Positions 13,473-21,950 are shown, counted from the first letter of the stretch. The stretch is DNA of 53,009 nucleotides from Prevotella sp. (GCA_017623155.1 JAGAPR010000077.1:1-53009), one strand, 5' to 3'. The notes: generated by a model from the letters alone, not told the origin. Program-made: numbers and translations.

Positions 13473-15097
13473 ACAACTTTGCCGGTGGCGGCGGCGCTTC
13501 CACCGGCATTGAAATGGCGATTGGTCGCAGCGTGGATATTGCCATCAACCACGATCCTGCCGCCATTGCCATGCACCGCGCCAACCATCCCATGAGCGAG
13601 CATTATTGCGAGGATGTATGGCATGTTGATCCCGTGGAGGCTTGCAAGGGCAGGCCGGTTGCGCTGGCCTGGTTCTCTCCTGATTGCAAGCACCACAGCA
13701 AGGCCAAGGGCGGGAAACCCGTAAGCAAGAAGATTCGCGGCCTCGCGTGGGTCGCCGTCCGCTGGGCAAAGAAGGTGCATCCTCGCGTAATCATGCTGGA
13801 AAACGTAGAAGAATTTCAGGATTGGGGCCGTCTGGATGGGAATATGAGGCCCGATCCGCGCTACAAGGGTGAAACCTTCCGGCGCTTTGTGCGGCAGCTT
13901 GAGCAGCTGGGTTACAAGGTGGAATGGAGGCTTCTGCGCGCCTGTAACTACGGCGCAGCGACGATCCGCAAGCGTTTATTTGTTGTCGCCAGGTGCGACG
14001 GACTGCCAATCGTCTGGCCGGAGCCGACACACGCCGAGCCGGACACGCTCGAAGTGGTTGCCGGTCTTAAAAAGCCGTGGGTGCCGGTTGCCGATGTACT
14101 GAATTTTGACCTTCCCTGTCCTTCCATCTTTGCAACGAGCGAGGAAATCAAGGAACAATATGGCATCAATGCTGTACGCCCGCTGTCTGAGAAAACCATG
14201 CGCCGGATCGCGCGCGGCGTGATGAAATTCGTCATCAACAATCCGAAACCATTTATCGTACAGGTAAACCATGGCGGCGATGGATTCCGGGGGCAGGATA
14301 TAAGCGATCCGCTGGACACCATTACCGCAAAGCACGGAACAGGCGTAGTTATGCCGGTTATGATGCGCAATAACGAAAACGCAGTCGGAACAGCAGCGGA
14401 TGAACCGCTTGGCACCATTACGACGGGCGGACACCACATGATGATTGCACCCAGCATGATCCAGTATCATGCCGAAAAATCAGGAGAGGTGCGTGGGCAG
14501 GCGGTGGACGAACCCATCATGACGCCGGACGCCAGCAACCGTTATGGCATGGTTTCCACCTTTATCAGCAAGTATTACGGCGGAGGATGCACCAATCCGG
14601 CCAGCGGTGCAGATGAGCCGCTTCCAACGGTTACGGCCATTGACCATAACGCCGTGTGCGCTGCCTATGTGACACAGTTCAACAACAACTGTGATGGGCA
14701 GAGCGTGGACGCACCGCTGAACACCATGACCGCGCACAGCAACCATTTTGGCGAGGTCTGCGCTTTCCTGACCAAATACTACGGCAACGGCGAAAATGCC
14801 GTGTCCTGCGAGCAACCTATGCCCACAATCACAGCAAAAGACCGCATGGCGCTGGTAACGGTTCACGGGCAGGATTACCAGATCGTAGATATTGGCCTAC
14901 GTATGCTGACACCGCGCGAGCTTTTCGACGCACAGGGCTTCCCTTCTGACTACATCATCGACGTGGACGCAGACGGCAAACCCTATCCCAAAAGCGAACA
15001 GGTGGCGCGCTGCGGCAACGCCGTATGCCCGCCTATTCCTGCAGCCCTGGTAAGGGCGAATTTGCCAGAGCTTTGCGAGGAGGCAAAATCAGCATGA
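13454..15097 (+). CDS. DNA (cytosine-5)-methyltransferase with internal repeats
   Basis: 547 aa, longer than a minimal C5 methylase. Motif I DNFAGGGGAS (7-16); catalytic Cys78 in SPDCKHHS, where the usual PCQ is PDC; motif VI ENVEE (116-120); RKRLFVVA (motif VIII-like). C-terminal motifs are RMLTPRELFDAQGF and ARCGNAVCPPI. Between about residues 270 and 480 a unit of roughly 40 residues recurs about six times (A.DEPL.TIT...H....... related to SDPLDTIT, ADEPLGTIT, VDAPLNTMT, CEQPMPTIT). It fills the target-recognition position and is known from phage C5 methylases. It probably methylates phage DNA against host restriction; no partner nuclease is seen. Confidence 0.92.
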   Translation: MREIVVDNFAGGGGASTGIEMAIGRSVDIAINHDPAAIAMHRANHPMSEHYCEDVWHVDPVEACKGRPVALAWFSPDCKHHSKAKGGKPVSKKIRGLAWVAVRWAKKVHPRVIMLENVEEFQDWGRLDGNMRPDPRYKGETFRRFVRQLEQLGYKVEWRLLRACNYGAATIRKRLFVVARCDGLPIVWPEPTHAEPDTLEVVAGLKKPWVPVADVLNFDLPCPSIFATSEEIKEQYGINAVRPLSEKTMRRIARGVMKFVINNPKPFIVQVNHGGDGFRGQDISDPLDTITAKHGTGVVMPVMMRNNENAVGTAADEPLGTITTGGHHMMIAPSMIQYHAEKSGEVRGQAVDEPIMTPDASNRYGMVSTFISKYYGGGCTNPASGADEPLPTVTAIDHNAVCAAYVTQFNNNCDGQSVDAPLNTMTAHSNHFGEVCAFLTKYYGNGENAVSCEQPMPTITAKDRMALVTVHGQDYQIVDIGLRMLTPRELFDAQGFPSDYIIDVDADGKPYPKSEQVARCGNAVCPPIPAALVRANLPELCEEAKSA

Positions 15098-15399
15098 CAC
15101 ATCTTGAATTTACCTGTTCGGACGAAAAGGCGACCGCGCTTCTTCGGGCTGCAAGGTGTTTTGACGAAGGTACGGAGCTTGAACCCGTAAAGTGTGGTGA
15201 CTGGATCGTGCACATCGAGCATGTGCGGAATATCGAAGAAACAGACGAACAAATGCATCTGGAATGCTCCGTTTGCGGCAGAAAAGTATTTGAATGCAGT
15301 CCACTTGATGACATGCGGATTTGCATAAAGAAATACCCATACTGCCATTGCGGCGTAAAAATGCACGGCTTTCGATTTGCGGAGGAAAAAGACCCATGA
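15094..15399 (+). CDS. Hypothetical zinc-binding protein, 101 aa
   Basis: ATG overlapping the methylase stop (ATGA), with GAGGAGG upstream. The C-terminal half has CSVCGRKVFEC... CIKKYPYCHCGVKMHG, two Cys pairs fitting a zinc ribbon. The N-terminal half (MTHLEFTCSDEKATALLRAARCF) is an alpha/beta segment. It resembles the many small zinc-ribbon proteins of phage middle operons. No specific function. Confidence 0.65.
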   Translation: MTHLEFTCSDEKATALLRAARCFDEGTELEPVKCGDWIVHIEHVRNIEETDEQMHLECSVCGRKVFECSPLDDMRICIKKYPYCHCGVKMHGFRFAEEKDP

Positions 15400-15641
15400 G
15401 AAGAATCCACATAGCTACAAGCGTTCGTGGGCTTATGGCCCAAAGCGACTATCATCTGCAAGAAATCGCGCCGAATTTCTATGCGGACGGTAAACCGCTC
15501 AAAACGGCGAAACAAGTACGCGCAGCCCTTCAAGAAATGCTGGACGAAGGGATGGAATGGATCCCTGATGTCAACTGCGACAACTATGATTCAACGGGAC
15601 GTTGTTTGGGACATCCATGTAAGGAGGAACACAATGGATAA
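15396..15641 (+). CDS. Hypothetical protein, 81 aa
   Basis: Starts at the ATGA overlap with the preceding gene, with CGGAGGA upstream. Contains TAKQVRAALQEMLDEGMEWIPD and a Cys/Asp-rich end (VNCDNYDSTGRCLGHPC). Unknown family; probably a small regulatory or nucleic-acid-binding factor. Translation is coupled to both sides. Confidence 0.55.
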   Translation: MRRIHIATSVRGLMAQSDYHLQEIAPNFYADGKPLKTAKQVRAALQEMLDEGMEWIPDVNCDNYDSTGRCLGHPCKEEHNG

Positions 15642-16083
15642 ACTCATAACGGATAATCCGCAAAATAACTTCAGCACCGCGATGAACATGATATATGGGA
15701 AAGATGGCTGGCAGTACATTCGCCACGGCGAAGGAATGCCCGCGACCGATTTTTGTCTCATGCTCTGCAAGGATCGAAATTGCGAAATGCCAGACTACGA
15801 CAACATGACTGCGGAAGCAAAGGACGAAATGCTTTGCGATTGCGTGTTCGAAGCCTGCCCTGTGGCTACGGTGTATGCCGCTCTTTACGGCCTCGGTCAT
15901 ATTCGCAACCGGCTTAAAGCATATGAGGACACGGGTTTTACACCTGATGGCATTATTCAACTCCAAAAGCAGTTGGAGCAGAAGGACGCTGCTATTGCCC
16001 AGCAAGCAAAACAGCTTCAGGAAGCCGTTACAAAGATCAACTCTCTTCGGGAGCCGCAGGATTGGAACGACGGCCATGCGTGA
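15634..16083 (+). CDS. Hypothetical phage protein with LKAYEDTG motif, 149 aa
   Basis: ATG after AAGGAGG. The block IRNRLKAYEDTGFTPDGI is a recurrent motif of small Bacillota phage proteins of unknown function, here followed by a coiled-coil tail (QKQLEQKDAAIAQQAKQLQEAVTKINSL). The N-terminal two thirds hold several Cys (CLMLCKDRNCEM, MLCDCVFEAC). The overall domain mixture suggests a modular adaptor; no function is known. Confidence 0.65.
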   Translation: MDKLITDNPQNNFSTAMNMIYGKDGWQYIRHGEGMPATDFCLMLCKDRNCEMPDYDNMTAEAKDEMLCDCVFEACPVATVYAALYGLGHIRNRLKAYEDTGFTPDGIIQLQKQLEQKDAAIAQQAKQLQEAVTKINSLREPQDWNDGHA

Positions 16084-16552
16084 AATCATTTTTAGGGGTA
16101 AAAGCTTGTTGCACAAACAATGGTATTACGGCAGTCTGCTTGATCCTGATTTTGAGAAAAAAGGCTACTGCCTCATCACGCAGCTGTACAGTGATGCAAA
16201 TGCTCGTCCGATTTCCGAACCAATAAAATTTCTCCCCTTTGTCGTAAAAGCCGAGACTGTCGGTGAATACACCGGCTTAACGGATACGAATGCAAAGCAT
16301 ATTTATGAAGGGGATGTTGTTGAGAGCCGCGCCAGCGAAAACCCGGAGGACTGGAAACGATGGCTGGTCAGTTGGCAGGATGGAGCCTTTTGGTTCTCCA
16401 CCGAACCGAAGAAAAAAAGAAAGCACACATACTGCCTGGAAGATACTTTGTGTGAAGATAACATTGCGTTCTACGGGCTGGTGGTCGTCGGCAACATCCA
16501 CGACAATCCCGAACTGATGAAGGAGGGCGCACATGGTACAAACGGTATGTGA
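16076..16552 (+). CDS. YopX family protein
   Basis: 158 aa, ATG overlapping the previous stop by 8 bp. The YopX pattern is clear: REIIFRGKSL..QWYYGSLL at the N-terminus, GEYTGLTDTNAKHIYEGDVVE in the middle, and VVVGNIHDNPELM at the C-terminus. YopX proteins are common in phages of Bacillota and form small multimeric beta folds of unknown role. Located in the middle operon just before small zinc-binding genes. Confidence 0.88.
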   Translation: MREIIFRGKSLLHKQWYYGSLLDPDFEKKGYCLITQLYSDANARPISEPIKFLPFVVKAETVGEYTGLTDTNAKHIYEGDVVESRASENPEDWKRWLVSWQDGAFWFSTEPKKKRKHTYCLEDTLCEDNIAFYGLVVVGNIHDNPELMKEGAHGTNGM

Positions 16553-16751
16553 CAGGTGCGGGAATGCGATAAAGCGACCTCACCGGCATAAAAACCTTGT
16601 AACGAAATTCCACTTTGTCCATTTTTCATTATTCAATCATAATGGAACCAACGATGAAATCCGTGATGAATTTGATCTTTGCGAAAATTGTGCCAAAACC
16701 CTGTGGAACTGGCTGCACAAAACTCCCGCAGAAAGGAAAGACGATGTATAA
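16533..16751 (+). CDS. Hypothetical zinc-finger protein, 72 aa
   Basis: ATG after AAGGAGGG, overlapping the YopX gene by 20 bp. CDRCGNAI near the N-terminus and CENCAKTLWNWL near the C-terminus form two Cys-x-x-Cys knuckles about 38 residues apart, with basic and aromatic residues between. Probably a small zinc-binding nucleic-acid or protein-interaction factor. Confidence 0.65.
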   Translation: MVQTVCDRCGNAIKRPHRHKNLVTKFHFVHFSLFNHNGTNDEIRDEFDLCENCAKTLWNWLHKTPAERKDDV

Positions 16752-17091
16752 GCACCCTTTTGCAAACGATCCGTTCCGTGCGGTCTACACAGTCTTTAAG
16801 ACCCTTTGGCCTGAAAAGGACTGCGCATGCTTTTGGAACAGCAACATCGAAGATGATGACGGCGAAACCGTATATGGCGTAACAGTTTTTTCTGATGGAG
16901 CGCTCATGCCCGAAGTTCATATAAACCCGTGCCTAAAAGTGAGCGATGCTGTGGAAATACTGGCACACGAACTGGCTCATGTGGCCGTTCTGCACATTGA
17001 TGATGGTCACGGGGCTGAGTGGGAAAAGGCATTTGATGCAATTCACCGTGAGTATGAACGATTTTACTGCGGAGGGAAACACGATGTATAA
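16744..17091 (+). CDS. SprT-like zinc metalloprotease-fold protein
   Basis: 115 aa. HELAH (75-79) with a third ligand His89 in DDGHGAEW is the SprT/Spartan signature (HExxH, then HG.EW). Residues 50-62 (VFSDGALMPEVHI) form the typical preceding strand. Spartan-like proteases digest proteins crosslinked to DNA, and phage members are usually minimal catalytic domains like this one. It lacks the C-terminal zinc ribbon of full SprT. The start overlaps the previous gene's end. Confidence 0.8.
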   Translation: MYKHPFANDPFRAVYTVFKTLWPEKDCACFWNSNIEDDDGETVYGVTVFSDGALMPEVHINPCLKVSDAVEILAHELAHVAVLHIDDGHGAEWEKAFDAIHREYERFYCGGKHDV

Positions 17092-17740
17092 GCCTATTCT
17101 GTTCAACACACAGATGGTCAGGGCTATTCTGAAAGGCCAAAAGACGCAGACGCGAAGGATCGCAAAGGTGTTAAACGGTCTCGAATCCCGAACTGATGGA
17201 CTTGCACCAGAGCATTTTGCATTTTTCATCGCTCCACTTTCTGGTTTGCTTTACTGGAAGGACATCGAGCGGCAGGTAAAGATAGATGGTAAGTTAGTCC
17301 GTCCGCCCTATGATCCGGGAGATATTCTTTGGGTGCGGGAAACATGGGACAGGCCATCGCGCGGCCCATTCTACTACAAAGCGGATGGCGACCGGCGCGC
17401 AAAGCGTCCTGGCAGAAATCCTTGGAAACCCTCCATCCATATGCCCAAAGAGGCAGCGAGGATTTTTCTTCGTGTTACGAACGTGAGGATTCAGCGTCTG
17501 CAAGAAATCAGCGGGAAGGACGTTCTTGCAGAGGGCGTTGATAATGGCGAAAGCAATCCTACGATGGGTATGCGCTGGGAGAATATGCAGCGCATAGCAT
17601 TTTCTGAATTGTGGGATGGCACCGTTGATCCTTCCGAAATCGAAAAATACGGCTGGCGCGGAAATCCATGGGTTTGGGTTATCGAGTTTGAATGCTGCGA
17701 TCGTCCTTCAGATTGGTTGTCTAAAGGAGGTAGCAAATGA
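17084..17740 (+). CDS. ASCH/PUA-like phage protein
   Basis: 218 aa, start overlapping the previous stop, GGAGGG upstream. The N-terminus KPILFNTQMVRAILKGQKTQTRR and the block PYDPGDILWVRETW are the signature of a widespread phage protein related to ASCH (PUA-like) domains. ARIFLRVTNVRIQRLQEIS and GNPWVWVIEFE follow the same family. ASCH domains bind RNA or modified nucleotides; the exact role in phages is not known. Confidence 0.75.
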   Translation: MYKPILFNTQMVRAILKGQKTQTRRIAKVLNGLESRTDGLAPEHFAFFIAPLSGLLYWKDIERQVKIDGKLVRPPYDPGDILWVRETWDRPSRGPFYYKADGDRRAKRPGRNPWKPSIHMPKEAARIFLRVTNVRIQRLQEISGKDVLAEGVDNGESNPTMGMRWENMQRIAFSELWDGTVDPSEIEKYGWRGNPWVWVIEFECCDRPSDWLSKGGSK

Positions 17741-18012
17741 GCGCATCCGTCGATCGACTCTTGGACGAATACAAAACGAAGCTCGTTTCTATAAATCCTG
17801 ATTATGAGCAGCATTTCCACGCTTTGCTTGACTTAATCAAAGGGCAAAATCAAAACAATACATCCTGGTCGATTGATCTTATACACGCAACGATGCACAC
17901 GGCTTATAGCTGCGCATTGAGGGGATTTCAACCGTCCGTTGTCATTGAATTGACAAAAACATCAATCTCCACTGGCGTTGATGAAAGTCGGTTATATCAG
18001 TTTTTGAGATAA
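17737..18012 (+). CDS. Hypothetical protein, 91 aa, end of middle operon
   Basis: ATG after AAAGGAGG, overlapping the preceding stop. Helical throughout (SVDRLLDEYKTKLVSI, IDLIHATMHTAYSCALRGF). No family recognised. It is the last gene before a strong palindromic terminator. Confidence 0.6.
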   Translation: MSASVDRLLDEYKTKLVSINPDYEQHFHALLDLIKGQNQNNTSWSIDLIHATMHTAYSCALRGFQPSVVIELTKTSISTGVDESRLYQFLR

Positions 18013-18013
18013 C

Positions 18014-18037
18014 AAAAACGCAAACGTGTGCGTTTTT
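18014..18037. terminator. Palindromic terminator, inverted copy of a 24-bp element
   Basis: Perfect 9-bp arms AAAAACGCA/TGCGTTTTT around a 6-nt loop AACGTG, working in both directions. It separates the middle operon from the late regulator. The 24-bp element is the exact reverse complement of the one at 30174-30197 and nearly that at 45192-45214. Confidence 0.85.
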
Positions 18038-18056
18038 CAGAGAGGAGGAGATTGCC

Positions 18057-18758
18057 GTGGGAACCAGCAAAACCACCTTCGAGGATGCGTTGGTATCCGC
18101 TGCCCAAGAAAGACCAAACGAAGTTGTTGACGTGTTATCAGCCATGCACGTATATATGACGGATAAAAGCGGAGAACCCAAAACATCCAAGACATTGGTC
18201 AAAGAGCTTAAAAGGCTTTTTCTCGTTCTTCCAAAGTCGAAGCAGGAGGAATACGCCCAAATTCTCTTTTTGTCCGAGGCTGATCGCTGGCTATCCTGGA
18301 TCAAAGAGCCAGCAAACAAAGCGCTTGACATCCGAAACCGCGATGTCAAGTTGCTTACGAGCGTGCTGCCCATCATGCAAGCCGTCCGCGCTCTCGAAGA
18401 ACGTAGCGTGTGGGAACGCGAACGTATGACGAAGTTGACGCAAAATTTGAGTGGCATGCCCCATGGCGGCACTCCTTCTGGTTTTGATGAAGCGCTTACG
18501 GCATTAGACGAGCTGCAAGCAGAGCATCAGGCTCGCATCATGGAATACAAGGAAGCTCTCCTACGCGCCGAAACCATCATCCGCTCAATCCCGCATGCAG
18601 ATATGCAATCTTTCGTGTTGATGCTCTATGTGGAAAAACTGCCGCCAAAACGAATCAAAAGTGAGCTTAATATGTCCCGATGGCAGTTCGCAGATGCCAA
18701 AACCTCTATTGAGCAGGCAGAGAGCATGGCAAGTGTTATGTGGAAAACTCCATCATGA
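18057..18758 (+). CDS. Putative late-gene regulator with sigma-70 region-4-like C-terminus
   Basis: 233 aa, GTG start 6 nt after GAGGAGGAG. The first ~140 residues are helical and unfamiliar. The C-terminal ~80 residues (ALLRAETIIRSIPHADMQSFVLMLYVEKLPPKRIKSELNMSRWQFADAKTSIEQA) have the helix-turn-helix layout of RinA/ArpU/DUF1492-type phage regulators that resemble sigma-70 region 4. Such proteins switch on packaging and structural genes, and this one lies immediately before them, next to a promoter and terminator at 18784-18865. The fusion to a large N-terminal domain is unusual. Function inferred from context. Confidence 0.6.
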   Translation: MGTSKTTFEDALVSAAQERPNEVVDVLSAMHVYMTDKSGEPKTSKTLVKELKRLFLVLPKSKQEEYAQILFLSEADRWLSWIKEPANKALDIRNRDVKLLTSVLPIMQAVRALEERSVWERERMTKLTQNLSGMPHGGTPSGFDEALTALDELQAEHQARIMEYKEALLRAETIIRSIPHADMQSFVLMLYVEKLPPKRIKSELNMSRWQFADAKTSIEQAESMASVMWKTPS

Positions 18759-18783
18759 TTCCCCTGTTTCAGAAAATTACCTG

Positions 18784-18812
18784 TTGATTCTGCTTGTCAA
18801 GTGTGATAGTAT
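18784..18812 (+). promoter_or_regulatory. Candidate late promoter
   Basis: TTGATT (18784-18789), 17-bp spacer, TAGTAT (18807-18812). Predicted start about 18819, so the first 25-45 nt of RNA lead straight into the GCGGCG hairpin terminator. This is the only intergenic space between regulator and structural genes. Confidence 0.5.
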
Positions 18813-18842
18813 GGTATCAGGAAAAGTTTGAAAAACAAGTTG

Positions 18843-18865
18843 AGCGGCGGAAACGCCGCTTTTTT
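18843..18865 (+). terminator. Intrinsic terminator or attenuator before the late genes
   Basis: GCGGCG-GAAA-CGCCGC, plus a flanking A-T pair, followed by six T. It lies between the candidate promoter and the ribosome binding site of the next gene, so late transcription must read through it, suggesting conditional antitermination. Confidence 0.85.
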
Positions 18866-18889
18866 GCTGTGCATAAGGAGGTACGATAT

Positions 18890-19552
18890 ATGCCATCAGT
18901 CTATTTGCGTGTCGATACCTCTGATCTGGATAATTTGCTGGATGAAATGCGTAGCGTTTTGACAGAAGCCGAAGCGCGCAAGGTGCTTGTTCGCGTCCTC
19001 AGTCCTGGGCGCGTTGGGAGCAAGATTAAAACGATTCTCGTCAACACGCTCCCAGCCGAATACTACGCTAAACCTGGATGGATCAGAAAAGCCGTAGGGC
19101 CTGCGAAATTCTCAGGCGGCAGTACGGTTTCGTGCGTCATTCCCTTGGATGGTGCACGCGGCCCGCTTGGCGATGTTTTTTCCGCAAGTGGGTCTTCTGG
19201 CGGAAAAGGCGTCCGTTCTAATTGGGAGGGACGCAAGGGACAAAAGACCGGGAAGGGCAAACGCAGGCAGCGCAAAGTAACTATCACAGCCAACATCGTA
19301 AAAAGCGGAGCAAGCACACTTCCCCCAACGATGGCTCACCAGGGAGGGCAACCGCCTTTTATGCTTTTTGGCGGCGGAGGCGTATACACACGCACTACAA
19401 AAGCGCGCTACCCTATTGCGCGTGTTGTCGGTCTCGCACTCCCGCAGATGCCGCTTAACAGAAGTGAGCCTGCCGTGCAGGATGCTATCCACGACTACAT
19501 GGAAGAGCGCATGCTTCACGAATGCCAACAACTGCTTGGAAGGTTTGGATAA
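18890..19552 (+). CDS. Possible minor tail/neck protein, gpZ-like
   Basis: 220 aa from ATG 18890 (AAGGAGG 8 nt upstream). The arrangement YYAKPGWIRKAVGPAKFSGGSTVSCVIPLDGARGPL and the basic middle (RKGQKTGKGKRRQRKVT) resemble prophage minor tail protein Z, a lambda-type tail completion protein. The C-terminal helix (VQDAIHDYMEERMLHECQQLL) fits. The match is weak and the position ahead of the terminase genes is unusual, so a packaging or neck role is equally possible. The stop overlaps the next ATG (TAATG). Confidence 0.45.
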   Translation: MPSVYLRVDTSDLDNLLDEMRSVLTEAEARKVLVRVLSPGRVGSKIKTILVNTLPAEYYAKPGWIRKAVGPAKFSGGSTVSCVIPLDGARGPLGDVFSASGSSGGKGVRSNWEGRKGQKTGKGKRRQRKVTITANIVKSGASTLPPTMAHQGGQPPFMLFGGGGVYTRTTKARYPIARVVGLALPQMPLNRSEPAVQDAIHDYMEERMLHECQQLLGRFG

Positions 19553-20073
19553 TGGGTATTTATCTCACAAAAAAAGAACTGGCAACCGTTGTCGGCTACA
19601 CATACCGCAGGCTGCACGACATCAACATGTCGCTGCCGGATGATGGTAAACTGTTTGTTGAGGGCGAGAATAAAAAATATGATCTCGCCATTTTTGTGCA
19701 GCGCTGGGTGCGCTATAAAACCGATCAGGCCACCAGCGCAGAAATGTCGCTGGATGAGGTTAAGGCCATTCACGAACAGGTCAAAACCGAAAAAACACAA
19801 CTCGAAGTGGCCCGCATGCGCGGTTCGATGGTGGACATACAGGATGTTCGCCGTTTGTGGGGCGACATTGCCAACACTGTGCGGCAAAGTCTTATTCATC
19901 TGCCGAGTACCGTTGCACCGATGGTAACGATGATGGATAACACGGAAATCATCGGGAATATCATTGCAACCGAAATCAACAAAGCCCTGAATCTGATTGC
20001 TGATGCTCCCGTGCCTGATTACGCTGCGTGCGATGATACCAACGAGAGCGAGGAGGATGACGGGGAGGTGTAA
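19552..20073 (+). CDS. Terminase small subunit
   Basis: 173 aa. The N-terminal winged-helix-like region (LTKKELATVVGYTYRRLHDINMSLPDDGKL) and coiled middle (EQVKTEKTQLEVARMRGSMVDIQDVRRLWGDIANTVRQSLIHLPS) match Nu1/terminase-small proteins paired with GpA-type large subunits. It recognises phage DNA for packaging and recruits the large subunit encoded immediately downstream. The C-terminus is acidic (DDTNESEEDDGEV). Confidence 0.8.
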   Translation: MGIYLTKKELATVVGYTYRRLHDINMSLPDDGKLFVEGENKKYDLAIFVQRWVRYKTDQATSAEMSLDEVKAIHEQVKTEKTQLEVARMRGSMVDIQDVRRLWGDIANTVRQSLIHLPSTVAPMVTMMDNTEIIGNIIATEINKALNLIADAPVPDYAACDDTNESEEDDGEV

Positions 20074-20076
20074 ATA

Positions 20077-21939
20077 TTGGGCATGCTCGCCGATCTCGCC
20101 CGATACACCTATTCTATGTTCCGCCCCCCGAAGAAGCAGACCGTTTCTGAATGGGCGGACGAAAACCGCGTCCTCGTTTCTGAGAGTTCCGCAGAGCCGG
20201 GACGCTGGCGCACTGACCGCGCGCCTTATCAACGCGAGATTATGGACGCCTTTACTCAACCCGGAATCAGTGAAATTGTCATCATGGCAAGCGCACAGGT
20301 CGGCAAATCGGAAATCGAGCTGAACATGATGGGATACGCCATCGACAACGATCCTGGCCCGATCCTCTATGTGCAGCCGACTGACGATGTAGCCGAGGAC
20401 TATTCCAAACGACGCATAGCCCCTATGCTTTCTGCCTGTCCGTCATTGCGCGAGAAAGTTCATAAAGCTAAAGGACGCGATGCAGCCAATACCATTACCA
20501 TGAAAACCTTCGCCGGTGGCAGTCTTGCCATCATCGGAGCAAACAGCCCTGCCGGATTGGCCTCGAAGCCAGTTCGGTATATTTTTTTCGACGAAACAGA
20601 CCGATTCCCGGTCAGTGCCGGAACAGAGGGTGATCCCATTGAGCTTGCCGAGCGCCGCACCGAGACGTTCAGGCATAACCGAAAGATGGTGAAAACATCG
20701 ACCCCGACCATCAAGGGGGTGAGCAAAATCGAGAAAGCATATCAACGAGGCACGCAAGAAGAATGGCATGTTGAATGTCCGCATTGCGGAGAATACAGCT
20801 ATTTGCGCTTCGAGGACATCCGTTTTGAGAAGGAAGAGTTCTTCGATGATAACGGCGAAAAGAACTACCGCGTTCTGAGTGTTCATTGGCGCTGCCCTTC
20901 ATGCCATGGCGAAACAGGCGAACACGAAGCAAAACGTTGTCCGGCAAAATGGGTTTCTAAAAACCCGGACGCCATACACAACGGCGTTCGCAGCTTTCGT
21001 CTGAATGCTTTTATGTCCCCTTGGTCTGATTGGAAAGACCTTGTATTGAAATTTCTCAATGCCAAGGATGATCCTGAAGCCTTGAAGGTGTTCTATAACA
21101 CGTTTCTCGGCGAAACGTGGGAGGTGCGCGACCGAAGCGGCACGGCTGAAACCCTTCACATGCGACGTGAACACTATAACGCAGAGGTTCCGACTGGCGT
21201 CCTATTGCTGACGATGGCAATCGACACACAGGATAACCGATTGGAATACGAGGTTGTAGGCTGGGGCCGCGATGAGGAAAGCTGGGGCATCTCTAAAGGC
21301 GTTATTCCAGGACGCGCAGATGCGCCGGGGGTTTGGGAGGAAGTAGATAATCTTCTTGATCGGCAATGGAAGATGAAAAACGGGATGGCAATGCGCATCC
21401 TTGCCACCTTCATTGACTCTGGCGGTCACTTTACAGAGGATGTCTACAACGAGTGCATGAAGCGCGCCAATCGCCGTATCTGGCCCATCAAGGGCGAGGG
21501 CGGCGAGGGAAAGCCCTATGTGCGCCTGATGAAAAAGACAAACAAGAAAGGGCTTACTGGTTTTATGATCGGCGTTGACAGCGGCAAGGAAGCGATTATG
21601 TACGCCACCACCGTTGATAAACCCGGGCCGAGATATATGCACTATCCGACCGATCCACGCAGCGGTTATGACATCGAATATTTTCGCGGCCTTGTATCGG
21701 AAAAAATGGTGATCCATCGCCGTGCTGGTCAAAACGTCATCACCTGGGAAAAGATTTACGAACGCAACGAGCCTTTGGACTTGCGCAACTACAACCGCGC
21801 TGCCTACAAGTATTTCAACTGGGACTTCAACAAATACGAAGAAATGCTCAGCGGAAGCACAAAGCAGAAAACCGTCACAAAGGCACAGGCCGAAAAGAAG
21901 CGACGGAAAACCGTTGTTTCCAGCGGCATTAAGGTATAG
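20077..21939 (+). CDS. Terminase large subunit, GpA family
   Basis: 620 aa. TTG at 20077 is favoured because GGGGAGGTG lies 6 nt upstream; an ATG at 20083 is too far. ATPase: Walker A variant ASAQVGKSE (71-79), Walker B YIFFDETDR (about 169-176), coupling motif KTSTPTIKG. A zinc-ribbon-like insert has CPHCGE... CPSCHG. The C-terminal nuclease half includes LLLTMAIDTQDNRLEY and FIDSGGH, with metal-binding Asp residues. GpA (lambda-type) terminases cut concatemers and drive packaging into the prohead. Confidence 0.93.
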   Translation: MGMLADLARYTYSMFRPPKKQTVSEWADENRVLVSESSAEPGRWRTDRAPYQREIMDAFTQPGISEIVIMASAQVGKSEIELNMMGYAIDNDPGPILYVQPTDDVAEDYSKRRIAPMLSACPSLREKVHKAKGRDAANTITMKTFAGGSLAIIGANSPAGLASKPVRYIFFDETDRFPVSAGTEGDPIELAERRTETFRHNRKMVKTSTPTIKGVSKIEKAYQRGTQEEWHVECPHCGEYSYLRFEDIRFEKEEFFDDNGEKNYRVLSVHWRCPSCHGETGEHEAKRCPAKWVSKNPDAIHNGVRSFRLNAFMSPWSDWKDLVLKFLNAKDDPEALKVFYNTFLGETWEVRDRSGTAETLHMRREHYNAEVPTGVLLLTMAIDTQDNRLEYEVVGWGRDEESWGISKGVIPGRADAPGVWEEVDNLLDRQWKMKNGMAMRILATFIDSGGHFTEDVYNECMKRANRRIWPIKGEGGEGKPYVRLMKKTNKKGLTGFMIGVDSGKEAIMYATTVDKPGPRYMHYPTDPRSGYDIEYFRGLVSEKMVIHRRAGQNVITWEKIYERNEPLDLRNYNRAAYKYFNWDFNKYEEMLSGSTKQKTVTKAQAEKKRRKTVVSSGIKV

Positions 21940-21950
21940 GAGGGCGCCAA

